This document shows, in pieces, positions 13,101 through 24,958 of a stretch of 64,000 bases of DNA. Origin of the DNA: Spodoptera frugiperda (taxonomy: Eukaryota; Arthropoda; Insecta; Lepidoptera; Noctuidae); assembly GCF_023101765.2 (NCBI RefSeq), contig NC_064236.1, positions 19,618,993 to 19,682,992 on the forward strand, in the 5' to 3' direction. Position numbers and translations under genes: made by a program. The notes beneath the pieces were generated by a model. That model made no database searches. It saw nothing but the letters and a program-made list of their open reading frames with translations, and was not told the origin of the DNA. Position 1 is the first letter of the stretch; the number at the start of each line of letters is the position of its first letter.

Positions 13101-13586
13101 CGCTTTTATTCCTTTATAAAGTATAATAGCCACTATTAAGTATAAATCAACGCCTAACTCGAATAAAATATACTTTTAACATCTCCAATAGTTGTCAATT
13201 GACTTTCAATAACTCAATAAAGTTGTCAATAAAGATGACTTGGACCAGGAGCTCGCCTGCACTGTACTGTTGACATGGGTGACCCCTAAGATTCGCTCCC
13301 ATTTTCGTGGGGTTACCAATTAGCGGGGCTGAGAGCCAGTTAGTGACAATCTTAAGGGGTCGAGACCTCGCCGGTGACTCACTGATATGAGCACCGCATT
13401 CAAGGAAAGTTCTTGAATAATTACCGCATACCGGTCTGTAATCAATCTTGGAAATGATATGTGGGTTTTTGTATGTTGTTCACAAAATATTTGGGCTTAA
13501 ATGTCTTCAGAGCTAAGACAGATTTGAAAGTATCAATCAAAGTGATTTACCGATGAAACGATGTACCTAAGAAACTAATTAATCAA

Positions 13587-13705
13587 TACCGTAAAACGGG
13601 GTAAATATAATTCAAAGGGTGAATAAATACAGGTATGGTGTGAATAGAACATTTTCCTAACATTTATCCATCCATCTTCTGTACATATTCATCCCGTTTT
13701 ACGGA
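13587..13705. mobile_element. Small inverted-repeat MITE, about 120 bp, 'ccgtaaaacgggg' type
   Basis: The left end 'taccgtaaaacggggtaaat' is mirrored by 'attcatcccgttttacggat'. The interior is A/T-rich and includes 'gggtgaataaatacaggtat'. Noncoding. Confidence 0.5.
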
Positions 13706-13961
13706 TTTTTTTTTTTTTTAGAAATTTGTTCTGTAAACTATCAAATTAATTTACTTTAACAGAATTAGTGATATAAATAGAAAGTTTTCCTAAATAAAAA
13801 CAGTAACATAGGTGATAATAAACACAATCGTACCCCTTAGCAACTCAACAAACAAACAAACTCTAATACCGATTCTACAATATAGTGACTTACTCTACAA
13901 AATAACCTGCCTATTTACCTGTGAACTTAAGCCTCGCTGCCTACCCTAGTTCTAATAATAG

Positions 13962-13970
13962 GCGCCACCT
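13962..13970 (-). promoter_or_regulatory. CTCF-core match AGGTGGCGC (1 of 3 exact)
   Basis: The minus strand reads ATAGGTGGCGCC, an exact match to the core of the insect and vertebrate CTCF motif. Binding is not shown by sequence alone. Confidence 0.4.
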
Positions 13971-14239
13971 ATCGGCTCATGTTGCCGGCATAATCGGCTT
14001 TGATACACGCACGGTCAAGTGTAATAGGTCAATTGCGGTTGATAACACGCGTTACATAAAAATGGGTACTTTATCTTAATCTGTCAGTGAAATTTGATGT
14101 TTTTTTTTCTATTATTTGTTTGATAATGATAATGTTATTTTGGTGATCGAAGTAGAAACGTGACTTGTAAATGTTAAAGAATTTGTAGTTAATGATTTTA
14201 ATGTTTGGTCAACTTTGAAGTTGCTAATTTATACAGGAC

Positions 14240-14350
14240 CTCACGCCTGTCTTCCATGAGGGTAGGCAGAGACAATGGAACGCCAATTACTACGATTTTT
14301 ACACACCTCTTTCGCTTTATCAACAGTCATTAGTCTTTTTATGCATGCTC
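14240..14350 (+). mobile_element. 'ggtaggcagagacaatgg' repeat, copy 1
   Basis: It has 'acctcacgcctgtcttccat', 'gggtaggcagagacaatgga', 'ctctttcgctttatcaacag' and 'atgcatgctcgtcg'. A shorter relative is at 14936-15025, and a reverse copy is at 36405-36545. Confidence 0.55.
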
Positions 14351-15532
14351 GTCGATTAAAAGTACTTTTAATTTGTCATTTTAATATATCGCCAGGTTGC
14401 AGGTTGCAAATGTGATTATAAATTCTAAAAACGAATCCTAAATCAACATTTTTCACAAGTGCAACAGTAACCTAATTAAACACTACATTAAATAACTAAC
14501 AATGAAAAATCATTCATATTTTACATTCCGACCGGCAAACGCACGAATCTAAAAACAATAGTACCTGCCTACTATCGTACTACTATATCTGCACAGATAA
14601 CATACGGTATAGATATAGTAAAGTAAACAAATAAAGATATCACCATGACTCAAAGTACCCACGTAGGTACCTATGGCAATTTGACACACGTATTTAAAAG
14701 TATGCAGTATGACTATGATGTTACTAGAAAATTTATCGGTAGCTCCTAGACTATTATAAATAAGCAAAGTACTGGGAAACGACGACGCGTCATAATAATA
14801 GTTTTTTTTTTTATAAATGAAGGAAAATATATGAAATGTGTTATTAATAAATTAATTATTAATTCTGGCTTGTGAATATAAAATCTCAAGGCTGAAGAGA
14901 GACGAGATTGATAATTGTATTATGAGTTACGTTTTTTCCGCCCCTTGAGGGGACAGAGACAATGGAGCGCCAAATGACTTGATTGTGACACTTCTTTTAA
15001 TTATTCAATGTCGGTTTTAGGTTTTCGCCTTATTTTAATTTCATTCTAGTCAGTATAATATCGTTAAATATTTAATTTCATTCCGTATTATATGAAATCC
15101 TCAAGGATCAAATCTAGTTTTAGTTCAGAAACTTATTTATTAAAACTTGCCCGGCCATTCGTGTATAACTAAAATCCATTTCACGCTCAAGTTTCTTTCC
15201 TCGCCTTTATAAAGACGTTTTATTCGAAAATGGAACGTTTAGCATCTAGATATTTCATTACTTACTTTTATTAAAAGGAATTTTAATACCAATCTACTGT
15301 CTTTCGACTTTTTACCGCGGGAATCCAATTCGTTTCGCAATATTCGTCAACGCTCAGTCAAATTAAAATCGATCGACGGTTATTGGTGGTTAGGTTCATA
15401 TTTCCTTAATGGCGAAGCTGCTTTTTAAGTGATGAAAGTGTTTTCGCATTTTATCTTTTCTGTACAGGCCTTACATTTTACGTACCTATTGAAAAAGAAG
15501 ATATAGTAAGACTAATATCAAAAATGACTCAC

Positions 15533-15818
15533 CAAATGTGTCTGGTCCGAAGAACGCCCGGTTGTAAGCGACGCTGCTGCACTTGACACATCTGCAGACG
15601 ATGATAATCACGTTTAACGGTCGCGGTTCCGTCTTGATCGTATATATTCTATATACGTCATTATTATATGCCGCAGGCACATGTTCTCCTCCTGAAGCAG
15701 AGGCTCTTTCTCAGGATCCACCTGACGGTATCGGTTCCACGCATCTCGAACACTACGCACAATTCGCCTCAAACCCCGTTCATTATCAGAATCAGACGCG
15801 TTCTCCATTGTTGCAAAC
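15533..15818 (-). other. Probable internal exon with acceptor and donor, minus strand
   Basis: Read on the minus strand, the exon is bounded by …ctttgtctacag | GTTTGCAAC at 15818 and CACATTTG | GTGAGTC at 15533, 286 nt in all. Only one incoming phase is open, the one carrying the ATG at 15808. A different frame is open out of the donor. Upstream of the acceptor, 15830-16120 is also GC-rich and could hold a first, untranslated exon, for example ending before GTAAAC at about 15947. Confidence 0.5.
15614..15808 (-). CDS. 64-codon ORF in a probable minus-strand exon (15533-15818), product unknown
   Basis: The ATG at 15808 (caacaATGg) lies 10 nt inside an exon whose acceptor is strong (tatctttgtctacag, exon from 15818). 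The ORF begins MENASDSDNE and contains RIVRSVRDAWNRYRQVDPEK followed by EPLLQEE. It is highly charged, and stops at TAA 15614-15616. The exon continues to a strong donor, GTGAGT at 15532. In the -1 frame an overlapping open frame from about 15700 runs straight into that donor and includes PLNVIIIVCRCVKC and NRAFFGPDTFG, which also looks like protein. The region is clearly richer in G+C than its flanks. Readings: a small-ORF exon; a coding exon broken by a 1-nt indel (mutation or assembly error); or, less likely, a programmed frameshift, since I see no classic slippery heptamer. The frame is also open upstream through the acceptor to 16015 (Met at 15850, 16015), so a longer unspliced N-terminus is possible. 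I do not recognise the family. Confidence 0.5.
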   Translation of the reverse strand: MENASDSDNERGLRRIVRSVRDAWNRYRQVDPEKEPLLQEENMCLRHIIMTYIEYIRSRRNRDR

Positions 15819-16129
15819 CTGTAGACAAAGATAAATATTGTAGATAAAACAGGCATTGTAACGAATGATGTGCGGTTACACAACCGGGAGGGTTCGGCCT
15901 CGCTCCAGTACAGCGAGTAGGTGGATCCTCGTGTTAGTTTACCCAGAGTGTAAATATCGAGCTTCCCCGTTGCTGAGCTTGGCGAGGCGAAAACTTGTGC
16001 GTACAGAACAAACATTCACTCCGTTCGCCTCGCCCGTCACACCTAAACCTGATACAAACGAATTACGCTCTGCCGACTTCATCCTCGTCATTCGATCACA
16101 AAAGACTTTTGCTAGAATTAAATAATAGA

Positions 16130-19100
16130 TGTTTTGCCCACCTACAGAATAAGGAAGGAGTCCATTGAAAGCAATCGTCGTATCTTCTTAGTTCTCAAAG
16201 TACCTCTGAATATTTAAAGAGGTATTTCATATAAAATATGAACCCTTCAACAATAATGGGAACGTAAATATTCCAAACAGCGTCCCAACCACCCGCCGTC
16301 CTCCTAAATTTTGAATAAACCCCATTAAATTTTAGAATAGACACTAAAATGCAATAGAAATAGATTTTTAGTGGCACTAAAACAACGTTGTGACGGCGTG
16401 GCACTCGAATTGAGACATTAAAAGGACCAATAAAATCACATTAGCGATGAAATGTCGTATTGTAAATTGGCCTTATTTTTTCTCGGGGTTTACGGCGTAA
16501 TTACGACTGAGTTGCCCACAGAGGTAAGCTGTGGCGAGAGCAAGTGAATGAAATTTAAACTGGTAGCTGTAGATACTAAACATTGTTGTTTGTGGCTTTA
16601 AATCCCTCTGCCGAGAATACTGTGATCAAAATTTCAGCTATTACGAGAAAATCACGCAACGGCTTACGAGTTGGAAAATCAATTCAATAGGTTGGAGCTG
16701 TTGCCAAAGTACAGCCGGGGGTGTTAGTCTCACTACCATGCCATTGACCGGTAAATCCTACAGAATGTACTTTCCTAACGAAAACAAACCCTATGCAATG
16801 CACATAGAGAACATAATACAAATAAATATCGCTGATGATATAAAAATCCCTATTATAACTTTTACACATCAAAATTGCTCAGTATATACATACTATGCAG
16901 CTCTAATCGTTCCAATTCTAACGTAGAATATATGGAATTGTGTTAATCCAGCTTTATGTATTTACAAAAATATAGATAAACATAACAATATCTAAATGTA
17001 TCGGAATAAATCCGAGATAGCCGTAGGGACGTCAGGTCTGGCCGATCGATGAAGCTCGTTACTGCTGTGTCCGGTAGTGGAAAAGTTTATAAACCAGAAC
17101 ATTTTTCCACAGTATCGGCAGTGCTGGGTTCAGCTAGCTAAGTAAACTCGTAATACTTTGAAATATTAGTTTAGTTTGAGAGCTTATTGTATAGAGTTCG
17201 TTTTATAGTAAATAATGTGAGGAATTTTCTTATTGATGAGACAATTTCGTATAATAGTAGCAAAAATGGAACACTGTTTTGCTGATATGGTAAATATTAA
17301 GCAGTTCACAATAAAGATGGAATTATTTAAAAAAAAATGAAAGAATCCTAAGAAGGCTTTACAGATCCCTTTTCTCCAAGCACAGAAACTAGTAATTCTA
17401 CTAACAGATGAAAAGAAAATATGCCTGACCCAGTAACTTGTCATCATAGGCCGGAACCTTATTAGTAGCTACTCCAGTTCATTGCGCACGGTATCTAATT
17501 ACATTTCTACATAAATAAACTTCAACAAGAACCAAATACATTTAATGGTCTTGTCAAGAAATAATCCCTTTTGAGATGCAGATTTTTTGACAGACTGCTT
17601 CGTTAGTGAAGCAGGCGAAGCTCCCGGGAATGGCAATCTTTCTTGCTTTACACGATACCCCTTAGTTAGTAAAGAAACTTAATACTTTTAAATTGAAAAC
17701 ATAATCTGTACGGTATCATCTTCTTTTGTGTTTCTAGCATCCTTTATACATCTATATCTCCTGCTTGCAAATTCGATTAATTATAGGCTATGTGGTGCTA
17801 AGCCTAGCTTGCAGTATAATCCTGGTGCAATCAATCAACACATTAGATATCCTGGGGCGTATATTAATAGCCGTAGCTTGTTATAACATTGGAATGGCGA
17901 GAAGCGAAGCGTAAGGGCTTATGGGATTCAGCTCGACGTGTGGTACATGGTGGAGTGTGGTGTATTGTGAAGGGTCTATAGGTGCAAATTGATTACTGGA
18001 GGTCGGATCGCAATATTGTTAGTGTACAATATGTCTGGCGTTAGCTGATCAACATAATGTTTGTTGTTGATGGTAGAGCTGAATTTACTGGTAGATTTGT
18101 TAATTGAGTGTGTAGTTTCAAAAAGAGCCTGGACTGGTACTATTTTAGTATCAGAAAAACATTAATTTTAGATATTAAGATGCCACGAATTAAAAATATA
18201 AAACGCAAAAATACCACGAACAGAAACTAAATTACAGTTTTCAATTTTAAATTCAAACAGATGCAAAGAAAAATCTCACAAATGCTGAATGGTAGAAATA
18301 GAAAAGCTATTTTGCCACTTAAATAAACTGCTTGAACTACATTCGCCCATTTTTCCACTCGAATTCTAACCAAAACAAGTAATATTGAAGTATGAAAGCC
18401 TTTGGATAGCAAACAACTTGAAATATTCTTCAGTAAATATGGAATGTGAAAGGTATTGAGGGATAGCGCAGGGTGCTATTCCGGGACCGCGTGGCGCGCG
18501 TGCATTCATACTTCGCGAGAGACTCGCCGCTATCGACCTCCATTCCGGCGCATTGAGAGACAGAGCATTCATTGCGATAGAAAATGTGCTAGAAATAGAC
18601 ATTATTGCGATAAAGATTATTGAGGATGTTCATTAAAAGAATTGTTAATGGATTTAAGAAAAGGTTTTATTATTTTCATTTGTTGGAGTGAAATGGTTTG
18701 TTAACATGTATTTGTTATATAGACTAAGGCTAAAACCACCATACATACAGCTAAAGAGTTTCTTAAATGTGCCGTTAGATTTTTAAGAGGGACTTTTAAC
18801 ATCAACATCATTGCAAGTAAACTCAACTACAGCACAAAAATATGGTGTACTTTTCAGTTAGAAACTCACATTAGGTACTTGTAAAACTACAAAGCCACGC
18901 GAATGTCACTTACTCATTTACAGGGCTCCTCTATTTACCTTGTCTAAGCTAATTAGGACACAGGACTTTAACTTGAGTCCTTATTTTCAGCGCAATAAGA
19001 AAAACTAGTATTTATTATTTAAAAAACTAGTATCCTTTTATGCATTTTCATTTAAAACCTAGTCATAATATTATATTGCCCTTATTTTTTAAGGGTAGCT

Positions 19101-20880
19101 ACCCTTTATGTCATTATTTCTGAAATGAATAAAAAATTTAGAAGCACTTTCAGAAAAATAATTTTCAAAGCTCAGACTAATTTAAAGTTAATGTCGGTCG
19201 GTCCTTTTACACAGTCATTTATTATTATATGTGTAGTAAGATTCAAGTACTTACTCTTTTACATTGAAATAATATTTATTTTACATTTTCTAAAGCAGGA
19301 CATCTAGTATAATAGGGGCTACAGATTGCTCGAAACAAATTTTATAAAGAAACCACACATTAATAAATTATCCTAATAATAAAATATCACTTAAACTAAA
19401 TAGTTCATAATACACTAGTAAATCAACTAATTCTCCCTTAGATTCCATTAATAAACCTTGAAGATGCCGAGTGAATGGTAGGTAAACTAATGGAATGCTG
19501 GAACCTGACACTGGAGGTCGAGTGGACCGAGGTATTTCATACCAGCTATTGTGCTAACCCAACTAAGTGTAGTGATAGGCATTGTATAAGTACTCAGTAG
19601 TGTGACTGTGAATTTAAAAATTTTGATAGTTGGAAAATTATTAGAGTTTAGATTTTGGAAGACTAATGTTATAGGGTCGTAATACTGATCATCAGGTTTA
19701 TGATAAATCACATTACAGCTTTTTGGATAACATAAATCTGACTCCACCCGCTGAGAAACACAAAGTTGACTTTACCCGCTGAGGATGTTTCGAATCCTGA
19801 TATAAAAATATTCAATCCCTTACCTTGAAACACTTTCCAAGGACATCATAATATCTCGAATAATTTATTGGTTTATATCAAACAAACCTTCATAATACTA
19901 CTAGCATTGATATCATAACACTCTACCTTTTGACGGATCAGAATAAAGCAATAACTGAACTACAAATCAGTTGTTGAAGCGAAACACCCCTCGTACCTTT
20001 GTTAACTGATTCAAAGGCTACGTCTGCGACACTCGTAGCTGCCATCTCAAGCAGATGAAGTACTAAACTGCCGTGAAATGGAACAACATACAATGGTGAA
20101 GACAATGTGGACTTTGTATCAAAAGAAATAGGTCTGAATTTTGTTTGGTAGGATGGGATATTTGTTAATTTCTAAAAGAGTTTTAATTTTCTCAATGATT
20201 CTTAAAATTCTGTATCTTCTCGAGGGATACATATTTTTAGCAATAACACAGTGAAACTCATATTGATCTATTATATAAAAATAAGTCGGGTTTTCCATCC
20301 TGACTCTATAACTCGAGAACGCACGAACCGATTTCAAGAGAAAAGCATTAAAACAGGAAATATCATTGGTGGCGAAACGGAGTTCGCCGGGTTTGCTAGT
20401 ATCTTATACAATTTCATTTCTTGTAACATTCCATTTGATATACGTCGAAATCTATTTGAATTCGATTGAATTTTACCGAGAATCTTACTTTTAAATCGCA
20501 GCCGCAGTACCTGAGAGTAGTGAAATGAAGAAAATGAAATATTCAATAAAAGTTTCAACTCGAGTGCGACAGACAGTAATAATTCCTATCCATTATAATA
20601 CAGAGGCGCAGTACACAGGTTCATTCCTTGTTGAATATAATTTCACATAGCTTAATGGAGTGGGAATCTCACAGAATGTCGAACGACATACCTTAATCCT
20701 GCTGGCGTTTGATTCAGCCCCTTTGTAGGTGGGTAGAGGTTTGGTATGCACGATCTAGACAATTTGATTTATGTTAGGTACCTACCTATTCTGTCGTATG
20801 ATGAAATTTCTCGTTGGTACTTTATAGTGTCTATTTAGATAATAGGGGCTTATAATACTAGTGGATGGTGAGTGTCAAAC
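16130..20880. other. Gene-free stretch
   Basis: Mostly A/T-rich. It contains the GC island at 18455 and a dispersed-repeat fragment at 20265-20415. A short imperfect inverted pair ('ccggtagtggaaaagttt' / 'aacatttttccacagtatcgg') lies at 17070-17117. Confidence 0.5.
18455..18560. other. Isolated GC-rich island, unexplained
   Basis: This segment ('ccgggaccgcgtggcgcgcg', 'cttcgcgagagactcgccgc') is far richer in CpG than its flanks. A 58-codon plus-strand frame without a start runs through it (GPRGARAFILRERLAAIDLH and on to TAA near 18635), but there is no convincing splice acceptor. It could be a decayed exon, a promoter or a repeat remnant. Confidence 0.3.
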
Positions 20881-21086
20881 GCATCAACGAAGATTCACGT
20901 TCCAATGACATTTTTTTTCAATCAAAAGTAACACGGAGACAATACAATTAAAACATGTATTTTCTGGTTATTATTGAAGTAAAACAAATACAACTCAGCC
21001 GTAACAGTTACACAATTGATAACTTATCAGAGATAGTGGAGAGGTGACGTCACGGCCGTAGCAATTCGCTCTTAAACTCACGTCGA

Positions 21087-21119
21087 ACTGAGGACGAACT
21101 CACTGGAGTTCTTTTTATA
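21087..21119 (-). promoter_or_regulatory. TATA box and arthropod initiator, minus strand
   Basis: On the minus strand TATAAAAAG starts at 21119, and the initiator TCAGT has its A at 21089, exactly 30 bp downstream, which is ideal spacing. Upstream sequence (21240-21440) is GC-rich. Downstream (toward 20880) there is an AATAAT and a T/A-rich tail but no ORF. The layout (promoter, short transcribed region, polyadenylation-like signal) resembles a retrotransposon LTR as much as a gene promoter. I could not fix LTR ends or a primer-binding site. Confidence 0.4.
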
Positions 21120-22424
21120 CTCGCTAACTTGCCTGGGACAAGCACTGGTGATAATGGACCACAACTATGTACTTGAGACATCGACTATCCTTAGGTTGTA
21201 AGAAACACAAACTCTGACAAAGAATTTCCCTCCTTAGTGGTTTCGCACTAGGAAACTCGAAGCGAATCGCTTACTGCGAGTGGGTGGAACATCCACATCC
21301 ATGGTTTTGCCATTAATGTCTGGTAGTTTGAGCTCCATTCGCGTGGAATATAGATTCCACGATAGTATGTAGGAATATTTTTACGGGCGGTTTTCGCTCG
21401 AACTCACCCACCGCACCGCGCGCCGTTGGGAATATTGAACTCGAAAAATGTAAAATTTTACTAATTTTGTGTGCTTACACGTGTATCGAAATGTATTTTT
21501 TCATAAAATATGAATTTACATAGAATATTATTCTGATATTTTTGAAACACTAAATTATTTTGTAGAATTTACTCTTTCACTCATTTTAATTCATAGTTTA
21601 AGCAATCGATTGTTACTTATTCTAAAAGCTAAAGAGTTCAATTTCCCATATTTAAATACAAAATGTTTCAATCTAGTTACAATTAAGTACTAGGACTGTC
21701 GTTCGAGTCTCAAGTGTCAGTTTACTTTGCCCGGAGCCCTATTATCACAACAAGTCACTCTGTTCAATGACTTTCTACTTGGTATTTGAAGTAGAAACAA
21801 ACAACTTAAGAATTCCTTTGAATTTAAAACAATTTATGTTGAACTTTACTTTGTAATTTTATAGCAAAACAATGCGATTGTTGTTGTTCAAAGAGTTTGG
21901 TATTGTTTTATCCAATGCATTTGTTTTGTCTAATTGGAGGTTTGAATTGATATCATAATCCTCATCGTACCTACTAGACTTCAATATAATTAAAGTACTT
22001 GTAACCTGTCTATGTATTATTTTGGGAGGTACAACCATTTATCATACATTTCTTCTTTTTTTGCAAGTTACGTAAAGATAGAGTTACTGCTGTCAAAAAC
22101 ATTTAATGGTTACATAACTGTCATCATTAGATGAAACTGAAAATATTGAAATTTTTCGGTAGTCGTAGTAACAAAACACACAATACGATAACAAACTCGT
22201 AGAAAATTAGAAAGAAAGAAAATCAGTTTATTTGCACCGTTATAAAATAATGCAGGCAAAAGTAAATACTTAAATAAGCAATACGGCGCAAAAAGACCAG
22301 TACTCAGCCAGTGCACGACAGCTCGAGTCGCGGCACTTTCAACACAAGCCAGACACTCACACTTATTCAGCCACATCTATCCTAGGCAACAGTGGGACGC
22401 TGAATAAATGATGAGTCAAAGTAC

Positions 22425-22517
22425 CTGTTGTACCTCCGCAGTGGATAATTCATCAACATGTCCACCTCCTAATCTCGTCAGTCTCCTGTTCAACGCGGTG
22501 AACAATACAATGGTCAT
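22425..22517 (-). CDS. Candidate first coding exon, 31 codons, minus strand
   Basis: The ATG at 22517 (ttagcaATGa) opens a frame reading MTIVLFTALNRRLTRLGG, then GHVDELSTAEVQQ, ending CAG | GTACTT. This leaves in phase 0 at 22425 if the donor is used. Without splicing the frame stops after 33 codons. The peptide has the composition of ordinary soluble protein, and local G+C is well above the flanks. The segment upstream on this strand (22520-22620) looks like a promoter or 5' leader, with two ACAGT initiator-like motifs and a phased CCGAG array. The donor is not a strong consensus and I could not find the next exon. The protein family is not recognised. A chance ORF remains possible. Confidence 0.35.
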
Positions 22518-22562
22518 TGCTAATCTCCGGGCTTTGCGCGGTCGTGTGTCCACTGTTCACTG

Positions 22563-22607
22563 TTCGGCTGGTCTCGGAAAATCTCGGTTACGCTCGGAAT
22601 CGCTCGG
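22563..22607 (-). promoter_or_regulatory. Five NTCGG pentamers at exact 10-bp intervals
   Basis: On the plus strand CTCGG starts at 22573, 22583, 22593 and 22603, and TTCGG starts at 22563, so each starts exactly 10 bp after the previous one. The bases between them vary, so this is not a simple tandem duplication. One helical turn of spacing places every copy on the same DNA face. The array lies about 50-90 bp upstream of the candidate minus-strand start codon at 22517, suggesting a promoter element or cooperative protein-binding array. Confidence 0.4.
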
Positions 22608-22619
22608 AAATTTTAGAGA

Positions 22620-24919
22620 CGGATTGGTAATCTAATGAGTGCGGTCTTTGGCTATTTCGTTTAGGGATGAAAATTAACTGCTGATTTTAATTGGATATTT
22701 GTTGTAATTAGGTTGCAGTTAGCTGATACGTACGGAAAATATTGATTTTGCTATAAACAAATTTTGATCCCTACAAGACTATTTTTGACAAACCTTATTA
22801 TAGCTAGAAACAAAGCAAACATACAAACATTTGTACATTGTTAGTATCACAATAATATTGATCAGTCATCGATCAGAACAGTGCAATATTGTCCCCAATA
22901 TCACCCTCATATAAAACCCCAAAGTCAAATATAAAACTGCATTATAAAGTATAATGACAAAGGTTCCCAGGTACCTAAATGCAGCCTGTCATTGCCAACC
23001 CATTGGATAGGAAATAGACAGGCGCTCCGGAATCGTCCCGTATCCGTCCCGTGACGGCTCCGTGGCTGCTGCCGTACAAACTGAACATTATTTCCTATTG
23101 GCCTGTTTGTGGATACTCCATGAAAGCTGTTTCAAAGGAAATCGAGGCCGGATATTGGGATTTGTTGAATGATTTTTACTATTGAAAATGTTTGTTATTT
23201 TAAAAATCTTAGGTATATGCTCGCCTTACGAATCGTTCTGGTCGAATGACCGAGGAACGAGATTTGGGTTTAAATGCTCATAACATATTTATTTTTGATC
23301 GAAACACTTCAGAATTCTAACTATTTGGACAACATCTGTAAAGTAAACAAGAACGTTTAGTGCCTTTTCATACGCCCGGGTACCTGACACCCGAACTCAC
23401 AGTGATGTATGGGAAACTCACAAGCTTTCAAATGCACCGGCACGGCAATACTTTAAGAGTTTAAGGTATTTAGCAACCGGTAGCAGTTATTGTAGTATCG
23501 CAAACGTGTTTGAATTGCTATTTAGAAGTATAATCAGAAGTTGGTAAGGTATTCGTCGAGGGAGGCATCGCTGGTAAGTACAAATCGACACTTTTAATTT
23601 ATCTGAGTTTATAACCATGAGCTAACCAATTTTGACTAACAGGTCACTGACATATTTCTGACTACAGACATTTTTTTTCTATTCACAGCATTAGAATTTA
23701 TTAGAAGTGCTAGAAGTAATGCCTTTAACCAATTTGCACCGTTGGTACTTTCTGCACCAATACTAAAACTGTTAGAAGGAGCATGATTAGTGATTTTCCA
23801 AGGTATTATGAGTCGTCTCCTCAAGGAGGTCTTGGTTTTTGCTGCCGAGCTTCTTAGTCTGCAAGTTTCTTTTGTTCCATTTCTTTATCATTCTTAACCT
23901 AGGATTTTGTTTGTAGTTTCTTTTTGAATATTTGTATTTTCTTTTTCTCTATGTCATGGTTGCAATATTATGTTCTTCAAAAATATCAACTTTATTCTTT
24001 TGTCCGTCAGGTTATCCTCTTATACTTTATCTCATGTTCTGCTTTTTATCCGTTTGGGAATATTTTTGAGGTAAAAAATATCTTCATTTATTTTGGAGTC
24101 TGAATTTTTGTCACTTATGGGTTTTAATTTTCTGTCGTATTGGTTCGAAATTGGTAAGTAGGTATTGTAGTTTTGGTTTGTTTTTGGAAGTAATTACTTA
24201 GAATTGTATTGCAAACAAAATTCAGAGGGTGTTTTGGAGTAGAAGAACCGCGCGGTGAGTACACTGCTATATGCAGTATTCCATTAGCATGCATGACCCG
24301 GGAGTTTAAGTTCTTGTGCTTGCTTGCTTGCTTGTAGCTTGATTTATGTTGCAAACCTACACTAAGACACACTAAGTTGATGAAGGGCAAAGTACGAGAC
24401 ATGAGTTTCCTAAGCTTAAACTAAGCTGGGAGTATCAGTTCAGTTTGTAGTCGATCATTACACGTAAATGTTAAGTGTACTTTTTATTGAGGGGCATAAT
24501 CATGCAATGACTTCTCCCGCCTTGGGCGAGGCGGGAGGGAGTTTCAGACTCTAATTGTGTAAAAGCATGAATGTATATTTGGGCATGATTATTGTTAACT
24601 CCAAAACTCGATGGTTCTATACCATATTCTGGCCTGGCCACAGTTTTGGCGGTACCGGTGCAACGCATGACGTTTGTCGCCCACCGCAGTTTGCGCTGCT
24701 CGTACTGCCATGGTTTACTGTGGTCAGCGGTTAATGAACACGTGACGAACTAATTAATATTACTAATATTACTACTAGAAGTATAGTTTAATATTTTTTC
24801 TGCTCTTTCATACTCAAAAGGCTTTACTAACAAATTACTTAGCAACAATGATAAAGGATTCAATTCGGGTGGTGAGCAAATAAAATTAAGAAATTATATA
24901 TTTTGTTATTTTGTTTCAG
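22620..24919. other. Gene-free stretch
   Basis: A GC-richer, repeat-free patch at 22980-23155 and another at 24620-24760 may be regulatory. The GC-cored element is at 24481. An exon-like 48-nt segment (23526-23573) has a good donor but a poor acceptor. Confidence 0.45.
24481..24556 (-). mobile_element. GC-cored element, partial copy 2
   Basis: It contains 'cttctcccgccttgggcgag' and 'gcgggagggagtttcagactc' in the order opposite to the copy at 3950. The right part is missing or replaced by unrelated sequence. Confidence 0.55.
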
Positions 24920-24958
24920 ATGTCGCCAGATTCTGAAGAGTGGATAAATTTAATGGAG
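24920..24958 (+). other. Candidate 39-nt micro-exon
   Basis: A good acceptor (ttttgttattttgtttcag) is followed by ATG and 13 in-frame codons reading MSPDSEEWINLME, then a weak donor GTATCA. In phase 0 it would join the next candidate exon at 25301 and stop 18 codons later. This could be a tiny coding or untranslated exon of a plus-strand transcript, or chance. Confidence 0.22.

Larger units (their letters stand above)
13706..15532. other. Gene-free stretch
   Basis: It contains the CTCF-like site at 13962 and two '…cagagacaatgg' repeat copies (14240, 14936). No exon is recognised. Confidence 0.55.

Noticed and set aside
13200..13420. GC-rich patch with a minus-strand open frame of about 80 codons
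   Set aside because: No start codon, no splice sites and no recognisable domain; more like an old repeat fragment.
23526..23573. 48-nt exon-like segment (KYNQKLVRYSSREASL)
   Set aside because: Good donor but a weak acceptor without a pyrimidine tract; no linked exon.
24471..24668. 65-codon minus-strand ORF
   Set aside because: It overlaps the GC-cored mobile element, so the open frame comes from the repeat.
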